From Verrucomicrobiales bacterium (GTDB lineage Bacteria; Verrucomicrobiota; Verrucomicrobiia; Verrucomicrobiales; Verrucomicrobiaceae), in NCBI GenBank assembly GCA_003453085.1, contig DMMK01000081.1, positions 1 to 7,520 of the forward strand: a DNA stretch of 7,520 nucleotides, written 5' to 3'. Under the pieces are notes generated by a model. It saw only the letters and a program-made list of their open reading frames with translations, ran no database searches and was not told the DNA's origin. Below are positions 1-5,295 of this stretch, in pieces; position 1 is the stretch's first letter, and each line of letters begins with the position of its first letter. The position numbers and the translations under genes are program-made.

Positions 1-94
1 TGGGCGAGGGGGAGGGCGTCCGTGAGAGGCGGGGTCTTCAGGACGGTTGCGGGAATGATTGCGCACTTTGGCGGAGGATTCTGCGGATTGAGAA

Positions 95-1381
95 GTGAAA
101 CCTGCAAATCCTGTGCAAATGGTGGCGATCCCAGCAGAATCGCCCATGCCCCGTCCCTACCCTTCCCGTTATCCATCGAATGCCCCGAAGCCGCCGCCCC
201 CTGGCAGTGAAACCTGGGTACGTCCGTGGGCGCAGATGAAGTACTACTCCTACCACCCGGCCATTTTCCCGAACATGGTGGGTGCCATCTCCAGCGATGC
301 GGGAGCCGGCGACCTGGTGAATGTGTATGACAAAGAGGGGCAACCTTTTGGCGCCGGCTTTCTGAACCCGAAGGCACGTGTGCCGCTGCGGGTGATCCAC
401 CACGGCACCACGCCCTTTGGCGAGGCGGATCTGGATGCCCGGCTGGTGCAGGCGGTGCGGATGCGCAAGGAAATGCTGAAGCTGGATGCGACCACGAATG
501 CGTACCGCGTGATCCACTCGGACGCGGATGGCCTCAGCGGACTCATCGTGGACCGTTACGACGACACGCTTTCCATCCTGATCACGACGCTGGGTGTGTG
601 GCGGCGCATCCGCCGCTGGCTGCCTTTGTTGCACAAGGAGTTAGGCACCAGCTCCCACGTCATCCAGACGGATCCGGACATCTCCCTCATCGAAAGCATG
701 CGCATCAGCGATGTGCCGGAGGTGGATGATCCCGCGCCGAAGACGGTGCGCATCCGTGAAAACGACGTCCGCTTTGCCGTGAACTTTGAGGATGGTCACA
801 AGACGGGCTTTTTCTGCGACCAGCGCGACAACCGCCTGAAATTCGGCCAACTGGCCAAAGGGCGTGTGCTGGACCTCTGCACCTACACGGGCGGCTTTGC
901 CCTGGCAGCCAAGCTGATCGGCAAGTGTGAAGACGTGACCGGCGTGGACCTGGATGAAAAGGCCATCGCCCAGGCCAAACAGAACGCGAACTTGAACCAG
1001 ACAAAGCTGAACTGGACGCAGGGCGATGCCTTTGGGCGGCCGCGCCAAACGATCAAAAACGGCGAGCTGTGGGCTACCGTGGTGCTGGACCCACCGAAGC
1101 TGATCCATCACCGCGATACGCAGGAAGAAGGCATCTTCAAATATCGGGATCTCAACGGTCTGGCGATTCAGCTCGTCAAGCGTGGCGGCCTGTTTGTCAC
1201 CTGCTCCTGCTCCGGCCTCATCAGCACAGAAGAATTTGAAGAACTGGTGATGGGGGTGGCCCACCGTCATGGACGCAAGCTGCAAATCCTGGACCGCACC
1301 GGCCCCGGGCTGGACCACCCGGTGATGTCCAACTGCCCTGAGAGTCGCTACCTGAAAGTCATTTGGTCCATCGTTGTCTAA
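95..1381 (+). CDS. rlmI: Class I SAM-dependent 23S rRNA cytosine methyltransferase, RlmI family
   Basis: Predicted to methylate carbon 5 of a cytosine in 23S rRNA (C1962 in E. coli for RlmI), using S-adenosylmethionine in the cytoplasm. Counting from the GTG at 95, an N-terminal PUA-like RNA-binding domain lies near residues 50-115. A linking domain with SDADGLSGLIVDRY follows near 143-156. The Rossmann methyltransferase domain has GHKTGFFCDQRDNR (234-247), SAM motif I DLCTYTGG (260-267), DPPK (332-335) and VTCSCSG, whose second Cys (372) aligns with the motif VI cysteine of RlmI. The C-terminal LDHPVMSNCPESRYLK block also matches RlmI. At 428 residues it is slightly longer than E. coli RlmI (396), because of a proline-rich N-terminal extension. 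The start is uncertain: GTG 95 has GGAGG 17 nt upstream, while ATG 119 and ATG 146 lack a ribosome site. It converges with mutL 21 bp downstream, and no terminator is visible between them. The exact target base is inferred from the family. Confidence 0.9.
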   Translation: MKPANPVQMVAIPAESPMPRPYPSRYPSNAPKPPPPGSETWVRPWAQMKYYSYHPAIFPNMVGAISSDAGAGDLVNVYDKEGQPFGAGFLNPKARVPLRVIHHGTTPFGEADLDARLVQAVRMRKEMLKLDATTNAYRVIHSDADGLSGLIVDRYDDTLSILITTLGVWRRIRRWLPLLHKELGTSSHVIQTDPDISLIESMRISDVPEVDDPAPKTVRIRENDVRFAVNFEDGHKTGFFCDQRDNRLKFGQLAKGRVLDLCTYTGGFALAAKLIGKCEDVTGVDLDEKAIAQAKQNANLNQTKLNWTQGDAFGRPRQTIKNGELWATVVLDPPKLIHHRDTQEEGIFKYRDLNGLAIQLVKRGGLFVTCSCSGLISTEEFEELVMGVAHRHGRKLQILDRTGPGLDHPVMSNCPESRYLKVIWSIVV

Positions 1382-1402
1382 GCGACCTCGCGGGCAGCCG
1401 AA

Positions 1403-3289
1403 TTAGGGAGCCTGGCGACCAAATTTGCGCTCTAGCTCATTGAGAGACATCTGAATGAGCGTGGGGCGGCCATGCGGGCAGCAGTAAGGCATTTCGCAGG
1501 CAAAAAGATCATCCAGCAAGGCCTGGATTTCCGGCAAGGCCAGGCGGTCATTCGCCTTCACCGAATGGCGACATACGGTGGTGGCGATCATGTCCTCCCC
1601 CAGGCGCAGAGAGGAGCTCTTGGAGCTAAGGCTTTGCAGTTCCTCGATGACCTGATCCAGCCAGGCGAGTGGATCGTCGGTTTTCAAAAAGGTGGGCAGG
1701 GCCTCGACCTTGAAGGTATTGGGGCCAAAGGGCTCCGCCTCAATGCCCAGCCGGGACAAGGCCTCCAGATTGCGGGTCAGCACATCGGCATCGCGCGGGC
1801 TGGTTTGCAGCGTCAGCGGCATGAGCAGCCTCTGTGAGGGTACCCCACCCTGCTCCATAGCCTTGCGCATTTTTTCAAAGTTCACCCGCTCATGCGCCGC
1901 ATGCTGATCCATGAGCACGAGGCCCTCGATGCTTTCCATCAGCACGTAGAGCTTGTGCAGCACGCCGATGATGCGGAAGTGCGGCATCTGCTTTTTGACC
2001 GGGGCTTCTTCCACTTCCTCCTCAGGCTGTGGATGGGGCGCAACAGCCGGAGATGTTTTAACCGAAGGTGCTGACTCCACGGAAGCAAGCTGCGTGACCT
2101 CGGCGGACGATGCAGGAGAATCAGCTGATGGACGTGGACTCGCGATGGCAGGCTCTGGCGTCAGGAACGAAGCGGCCCGTGGTGACACTGCCGCACGTGC
2201 CCCGGAAGCCGCCGGAATGACCATCTCTGACTGCACACTCGCAGCCTCTGCCACGGGCAGGCGCGGCACGGATGGCACGTGGCCAGTAGGCAGCTTGCTG
2301 CCCGTCTCCAAGGCCCGCTTCACAGCGCGAGCGACGGCTTCACGCACGGCGAAACCATCGTGAAAACGCACTTCCTTTTTGGCCGGGTGCACATTGATGT
2401 CAAAGGCCTGGGCCTCCATCTCCAGAAAGAGAAAGGTCACCGGATACTGGCCCTTCATCAGGGCATTGTGAAAGCCTTCCTTGAGACCGTAATTGATGGC
2501 CGGACTCTCAATCGGACGACCATTCAAAAAGGTGATCTGCTGCTGCCGATTTGAGCGACTGAGCCCTGGCCCGCCGATGTAGCCGGAAACACTCACGCCC
2601 AGGTGCTCCACCTCGGGCAGCTTGATGAGACGCGTCACCAGTTCATCCCCCGCCAGGCCGCGTATGCGGTCGATCATGTCCGTGGTCGCCGGAAGATGGA
2701 AGGTGACCGCGCCATCCCGGATGAGCGTGAAAGCCGTCTGGGGATTGGCAATGGCATGGAGGCGGAACTGCTGCTCGATGTGCGAGTATTCGGTGGCCTC
2801 TGTGCGCAGAAATTTCCGCCGCGCAGGCACATTGAAAAACAAGGAGCGCACCTCGATGACGGTGCCGTGATTGCCGCCGTGGTCCTTCACCGCGCTGAGC
2901 TTGCCGCCCATGATCTCGATCTCCGTGCCGCTGAGGGCATCGCGTTCACGGGTGGCCAAACGAAAGCGCGAGACGCTGGCGATGCTGGGCAGGGCCTCGC
3001 CACGAAAGCCAAAGGTGCGGATGGCGGCGAGGTCTTCCTTGGTCCGGATCTTGCTCGTCGCGTGCCGCTCCATGCACAGCATCGCATCCTCACGGTCCAT
3101 CCCGCAGCCATCATCGGTGATGCGGATGAGCGCCGTGCCGCCACGCTGTACCTCCACGGTGATGTGCCGGGCCCCGGCATCCAGGCTGTTTTCCACCAGC
3201 TCGCGAATGACCGCCGCAGGCCGCTCCACGACTTCTCCCGCCGCCACCTGGCTGGCGAGTGAATCGGAAAGAATACGAATTTTTGACAT
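1403..3289 (-). CDS. mutL: DNA mismatch repair protein MutL (endonuclease type)
   Basis: MutL couples mismatch recognition by MutS to strand incision and removal. The 628-residue protein has the GHKL ATPase motifs in order: ENSLDAGA (33-40), DDGCGM (59-64), HATSK (76-80) and TFGFRGEALPSIASV (92-106). A Pro/Ala/Ser-rich linker spans about 327-432. The C-terminal dimerisation domain carries DQHAAHERVNFE (461-472), a full match to the DQHAx2Ex4E metal-binding endonuclease motif. It also has an ATTVCRHSVKAND block and CPHGRPT (604-610). These predict a MutL that nicks DNA itself, unlike the E. coli protein, which depends on MutH. The start at 3289 is chosen because MSKIRILSDSLASQVAAGEVVERP aligns with the family N-terminus; the 16 extra residues reachable from a GTG at 3337 do not resemble it. 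No clear Shine-Dalgarno precedes the start. The gene is transcribed away from the Fe-S carrier gene. mutS is not in the window. Confidence 0.97.
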   Translation of the reverse strand: MSKIRILSDSLASQVAAGEVVERPAAVIRELVENSLDAGARHITVEVQRGGTALIRITDDGCGMDREDAMLCMERHATSKIRTKEDLAAIRTFGFRGEALPSIASVSRFRLATRERDALSGTEIEIMGGKLSAVKDHGGNHGTVIEVRSLFFNVPARRKFLRTEATEYSHIEQQFRLHAIANPQTAFTLIRDGAVTFHLPATTDMIDRIRGLAGDELVTRLIKLPEVEHLGVSVSGYIGGPGLSRSNRQQQITFLNGRPIESPAINYGLKEGFHNALMKGQYPVTFLFLEMEAQAFDINVHPAKKEVRFHDGFAVREAVARAVKRALETGSKLPTGHVPSVPRLPVAEAASVQSEMVIPAASGARAAVSPRAASFLTPEPAIASPRPSADSPASSAEVTQLASVESAPSVKTSPAVAPHPQPEEEVEEAPVKKQMPHFRIIGVLHKLYVLMESIEGLVLMDQHAAHERVNFEKMRKAMEQGGVPSQRLLMPLTLQTSPRDADVLTRNLEALSRLGIEAEPFGPNTFKVEALPTFLKTDDPLAWLDQVIEELQSLSSKSSSLRLGEDMIATTVCRHSVKANDRLALPEIQALLDDLFACEMPYCCPHGRPTLIQMSLNELERKFGRQAP

Positions 3290-3393
3290 AACTCTGCAAA
3301 TAGTGCAGGACGAACGCACGTAAACCCACCATGTCACATCAACGCACCAGAATGCTAATCTAGGTTTGCGGATTTTTTTCTTTCTCTCTTTTT
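3290..3393. promoter_or_regulatory. Divergent intergenic region between mutL and the Fe-S carrier gene
   Basis: These 104 bp must hold the start signals for both mutL (leftward) and the A-type carrier gene (rightward), unless the upstream GTG at 3337 is used for mutL. For the rightward gene there is an extended -10-like TGCTAATCT at 3353-3361, which would put transcription initiation near 3368. No good -35 hexamer sits at the usual spacing. For mutL, reading the minus strand, only a weak TTTACG...TATTTG pair is visible close to the start. The region ends in a 21-nt pyrimidine-only tract (3373-3393). The promoter assignments are tentative. Confidence 0.35.
3373..3393 (+). promoter_or_regulatory. 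Unbroken pyrimidine tract directly abutting the start codon (SD-less leader)
   Basis: All 21 bases immediately before the ATG at 3394 are C or T (T7-C-T3-C-T-C-T-C-T5). No Shine-Dalgarno sequence can exist in this leader. U-rich or pyrimidine-rich leaders are known to be bound by ribosomal protein S1 in other bacteria, so this is a plausible alternative ribosome-recruiting element. That role is inferred here. Confidence 0.45.
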
Positions 3394-3729
3394 ATGATTC
3401 AGATCACCCCGAGTGCCATCACGGAACTCTCTCACATGCTCGAAGCCCAAAAGGCCGCTGCCGGCAGCGGGCTTCGCATCGGTGTGGAAAAAGGTGGGTG
3501 TGCAGGTTTGCAATACGCAATGCGCATCGCCCAACCTGAACCCACCGACCACCTCTTCACCGAAGGCGGTGTCACGCTCATTGTGGACAATGACAGTTTG
3601 GCATTTTTGGATGGTAGCACAATTGATTACATTGATGCTTTGAACGACTCTGGCTTTCGTGTTATCAACCCCAACGCCACACGCAGTTGTGGCTGTGGAA
3701 CATCGTTTGAACCGAAGGAATCCGCCTGA
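3394..3729 (+). CDS. A-type iron-sulfur cluster carrier (HesB/IscA/ErpA family)
   Basis: Small (111-residue) cytoplasmic scaffold or carrier that receives Fe-S clusters, or iron, and passes them to apo-proteins. The three conserved cysteines of the family are in place: Cys36 in GGCAGLQY and Cys99 and Cys101 in SCGCGTSF. The length and the N-terminal ITPSAITELSHML helix also fit, as does FLDGSTIDYI in the position of the usual FLxGxxIDY motif. The sequence alone does not separate IscA, SufA and ErpA, so no symbol is given. No iscS, iscU or suf genes are adjacent, which suits a stand-alone ErpA-like carrier. The start ATG follows a pure pyrimidine tract with no Shine-Dalgarno, but it is the only start giving the expected N-terminus. 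The gene is divergent from mutL and lies 108 bp before a membrane-protein gene on the same strand. No GC-rich terminator separates those two, so co-transcription is possible. Confidence 0.93.
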   Translation: MIQITPSAITELSHMLEAQKAAAGSGLRIGVEKGGCAGLQYAMRIAQPEPTDHLFTEGGVTLIVDNDSLAFLDGSTIDYIDALNDSGFRVINPNATRSCGCGTSFEPKESA

Positions 3730-3837
3730 GGAACAAATTTTCGGCGATTCACAAAAAAAACTTTTCTTTTTGATTTGAACCAGTAAAATTTCAGGAGACT
3801 GATTTTTACAGTTTTTAACAATTTTCTCAATTTTGAT
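3730..3837 (+). promoter_or_regulatory. AT-rich leader upstream of the membrane-protein gene
   Basis: This 108-bp gap is roughly 30% GC, far below its coding neighbours. It contains an A8 run, several T4-T5 runs and a U-rich stretch leading into the ATG at 3838. The only purine-rich AGGAGA (3793-3798) is about 40 nt before the start, too far to act as its ribosome site. A TTTACA hexamer at 3805-3810 could be a -35 element, but no good -10 follows. The region probably contains a promoter and 5' leader; I cannot place them precisely. Confidence 0.35.
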
Positions 3838-4635
3838 ATGCAAGTTCGATTTCTGAGCGACGGAAGCGAATACCGCTCTTATGGCGGAGGCAGCCTTTCA
3901 CAAAAAAAGGAAGGCGGCGGTATCTTTTGGTGGGCCATTCTCATCACACTCCTTATGGGAGCTGCCACTTTCTGCTGGTTTTTCAGCATCATGGTTTTTT
4001 CCCACCCGGAAAAACCTTTCAATTACAAGGTGTTGGCGAAGTTTAAAAAACTCACGCCTCTGCGCCCTTACACCATCTACACAGCCCCTCCAGGCAAGTC
4101 CTTTGGTGCCCGTGACCTCCTTAGCGAGTTCACCCCCTACAACCACGAGCAGCTCAGCGTCCGCAATGACGTGTTCAAGCGGTCCTACCTGAAAAACTAC
4201 CAGCACGAGCAGCCGATGTATCTCATGGGCAGCTTCCGTGTCCTCAGTGCCCGCCCGCTTTCCGATTCGGATGTGTTCACCCAGGGCTGGATTGTCCGCG
4301 CCCGCTCCAGCGATCTGGAAGATGTGGATCTGGAACTCGTGATGCCTGGCCTGCAGAAAGAGGCAGCGCCTTTCGCATCCGGTGACGTCATCACCCTGCA
4401 AAAGCGCAGCTACGCCTCGGCCCTGCACGTTCAGCGCATGGATGAGGACCGCCTCTGCATCACCGTCGTTCCTCTGGCCTACCAGACGACGGCCAAGACA
4501 GGCAATGAAGTGCTGGCACTGACTCCACCGGAGCGCCTGAACATGGAAGCCTACTGGCCCATCACCCGCGATCCCGGTTCTGAAATGGCCCTCTCCCAGC
4601 AGGAGCCTGCCGACGTCGCTGCGGCCAAGCCCTAA
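3838..4635 (+). CDS. Uncharacterised single-pass membrane protein
   Basis: I do not recognise this 265-residue protein. It begins with a short polar, glycine-rich segment (GGGSLSQKKEGGG, 16-28). A single strongly hydrophobic helix rich in W/F follows (about 29-54), and then about 210 soluble residues. There is no signal-peptidase-like site after the helix, so it is more likely a membrane anchor than a cleaved signal. Basic residues lie on both sides of the helix (K23, K24, then K59, K64, K68, K70, K71), so topology is unclear. The soluble part mixes charged and aromatic residues and shows no catalytic motif, repeat or cysteine pair. The tail is Ala/Pro/Glu-rich. Coding is supported by an open frame across 798 bp, GC-rich third positions, an AT-rich promoter-like leader and a strong terminator 54 bp past the stop. 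It follows the Fe-S carrier gene on the same strand, but no functional link is shown. Confidence 0.85.
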   Translation: MQVRFLSDGSEYRSYGGGSLSQKKEGGGIFWWAILITLLMGAATFCWFFSIMVFSHPEKPFNYKVLAKFKKLTPLRPYTIYTAPPGKSFGARDLLSEFTPYNHEQLSVRNDVFKRSYLKNYQHEQPMYLMGSFRVLSARPLSDSDVFTQGWIVRARSSDLEDVDLELVMPGLQKEAAPFASGDVITLQKRSYASALHVQRMDEDRLCITVVPLAYQTTAKTGNEVLALTPPERLNMEAYWPITRDPGSEMALSQQEPADVAAAKP

Positions 4636-4688
4636 GCGGCCGGAGAAAGCTTTACACGCTTCCTATTAGACTCTTCACTTTTCATCAG

Positions 4689-4717
4689 GCCGCACTCCAA
4701 TCTGGGTGCGGCTTTTT
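4689..4717 (+). terminator. Rho-independent terminator of the membrane-protein gene
   Basis: GCCGCAC (4689-4695) pairs perfectly with GTGCGGC (4706-4712). A T-G and a C-G pair extend the stem inward to leave a six-base loop, CAATCT, and TTTTT follows (4713-4717). It starts 54 bp after the stop at 4635. Outer ATCA/TGAT bases (4684-4687 and 4717-4720) could also pair, but they overlap the U-tract. Confidence 0.85.
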
Positions 4718-4898
4718 GATGGCCGTTTCCCGAATCAAATTCAGAGGCTTTGACGAATCAAACGATGTCTCAAAAGGGGGCTTGAGAGCATATCCCAACT
4801 CACGATACAACGCTCCAATGGATGGTGTGAACACTTGAGCCACACACCTTTCTTGCCGATCTCCTTTTCATGGAACTGCTTGGTCGCCCCATGATATA

Positions 4899-4942
4899 TC
4901 GTTGGTTAGGCTTATCCACAGATGCAAGCATCACACCAACGA
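4899..4942. repeat. 8-bp inverted repeat enclosing a DnaA-box match and a GATGC/GCATC palindrome
   Basis: TCGTTGGT (4899-4906) is the exact reverse complement of ACCAACGA (4935-4942), 28 bp apart. Inside lie TTATCCACA (4912-4920), identical to the E. coli DnaA-box consensus, and the near-palindrome GATGCAAGCATC (4921-4932). The arrangement could be a protein-binding site or an RNA hairpin. It could also be chance. Confidence 0.4.
4912..4920 (+). other. Perfect DnaA-box consensus match (TTATCCACA)
   Basis: The 9-mer matches TTATNCACA exactly. A second copy with one mismatch, TTAGCCACA, lies at 4974-4982. No dnaA, dnaN or AT-rich unwinding element is nearby. A single perfect match in 7.5 kb has a fair probability by chance, so function is uncertain. 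Confidence 0.25.
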
Positions 4943-5047
4943 CATAGACCTTGCCATCAAGTCATCATACGATTTAGCCACACGGATTGGTGAAACCAAG
5001 CTTCAGGCCTCCTGGGCCTGATACGCATCCCGATGCCTCTTTCCCCA

Positions 5048-5060
5048 GCCGCAGAGCGGC
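5048..5060. repeat. GC-rich hairpin 1 (GCCGC-AGA-GCGGC)
   Basis: A perfect 5-bp stem with a three-base AGA loop. It is the first of three closely spaced GC-rich hairpins (with 5073-5097 and 5123-5139). A CGTCCG sequence follows it at 5060-5065 and recurs after hairpin 3 at 5145-5150. The cluster resembles a REP-type intergenic element, but only one copy is in the window. Confidence 0.45.
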
Positions 5061-5072
5061 GTCCGTGTCTTA

Positions 5073-5097
5073 GCCGCGCCTTTCAAGGCGCGGTTTT
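5073..5097 (+). terminator. Hairpin 2 with T-tract (terminator-like, plus strand)
   Basis: CCGCGCC (5074-5080) pairs with GGCGCGG (5087-5093); one extra T-A pair leaves the loop TTCA. TTTT follows at 5094-5097. By shape this is a rho-independent terminator for plus-strand transcription, yet no recognisable plus-strand gene lies between it and the terminator at 4689-4717. It may end an unannotated small RNA, remain from a lost gene, or simply be part of a hairpin repeat. Confidence 0.55.
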
Positions 5098-5122
5098 GGC
5101 CCGCGCACAGCATTCACACATC

Positions 5123-5139
5123 GCGTCGCAGCGCGACGC
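5123..5139. repeat. GC-rich hairpin 3 (GCGTCGC-AGC-GCGACGC)
   Basis: A perfect 7-bp stem with an AGC loop and no T-tract on either side, so it is not terminator-like. It is the third member of the hairpin cluster at 5048-5139. Confidence 0.5.
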
Positions 5140-5247
5140 CCGAACGTCCGCAATTTCACCCATCCATCACGCTAAATCGTATCACTCGTTAGGCGGCTCA
5201 TTTCTCCATGGATAAAAACGCCTTCTTCTGACTCGCTCAGCGATCAT

Positions 5248-5276
5248 AAAAATGGCCAGCCCTATGAGGGCTGGCC
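5248..5276 (-). terminator. Rho-independent terminator of the cytochrome-type gene
   Basis: A perfect 10-bp stem, GGCCAGCCCT (5254-5263) with AGGGCTGGCC (5267-5276), encloses a three-base loop. Read on the minus strand, it is followed by ATTTTT (5248-5253), a good U-tract. It begins 20 bp after the stop codon at 5296-5298. On the plus strand CCCTTTCTT follows, so weak bidirectional activity is possible. Confidence 0.88.
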
Positions 5277-5295
5277 CTTTCTTGAACGCAGAGCC

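Larger units (their letters stand above)
4636..5295. other. Long intergenic region without a convincing gene
   Basis: About 660 bp separate the convergent membrane-protein and cytochrome genes. Apart from the three hairpin/terminator structures annotated separately, I see no complete gene. From the ATG at 4719, one plus-strand frame stays open to 5021 except for a single TGA at 4836-4838 (100 codons in all). On the minus strand, short coding-like stretches occur in all three frames, each broken by stops. A 60-codon plus-strand ORF at 5033-5215 runs straight through the GC-rich hairpins and resembles no protein. The most economical reading is non-coding sequence, or a gene decayed beyond recognition, plus a hairpin-rich repeat-like segment (5048-5139). 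Confidence 0.6.

Noticed and set aside
1..94. Possible start of a divergent minus-strand gene running off the left edge
   Set aside because: A minus-strand frame is open to the edge, but there is no ATG with a ribosome site and too few codons to judge.
641..1318. 225-codon minus-strand ORF antisense to the rRNA methyltransferase gene (and the similar one at 38-634)
   Set aside because: Both are frame shadows of a gene whose plus-strand motifs are unmistakable.
1382..1402. Possible bidirectional terminator between the convergent methyltransferase and mutL genes
   Set aside because: The 21-bp gap has no stem with a T-tract on either strand.
2603..3262. 219-codon plus-strand ORF antisense to mutL
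   Set aside because: It lies entirely within the conserved mutL ATPase region, its translation shows no domain, and GC-rich coding DNA commonly leaves the complementary frame open.
3753..3775. A-run followed by T-runs after the Fe-S carrier gene as a terminator
   Set aside because: The A8...T4-C-T5 pairing would contain only A-T pairs and no stable GC stem; it looks like an AT-rich leader or promoter region instead.
4905..5194. Two same-direction GTTAGGC sequences (4905-4911 and 5188-5194) resembling integron core sites bounding a gene cassette
   Set aside because: No matching RYYYAAC partner with the paired inner boxes of an attC site is found at the right distance before the second copy. 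The same 7-mer also occurs inside coding genes (640-646, and 5581-5587 on the other strand), so it is not specific. No integrase is present.
5033..5215. 60-codon plus-strand ORF in the intergenic gap
   Set aside because: It runs through three GC-rich hairpins including a terminator-like one, has no ribosome site, and its composition (many Arg, His, Ser, Ala) looks like translated non-coding DNA.
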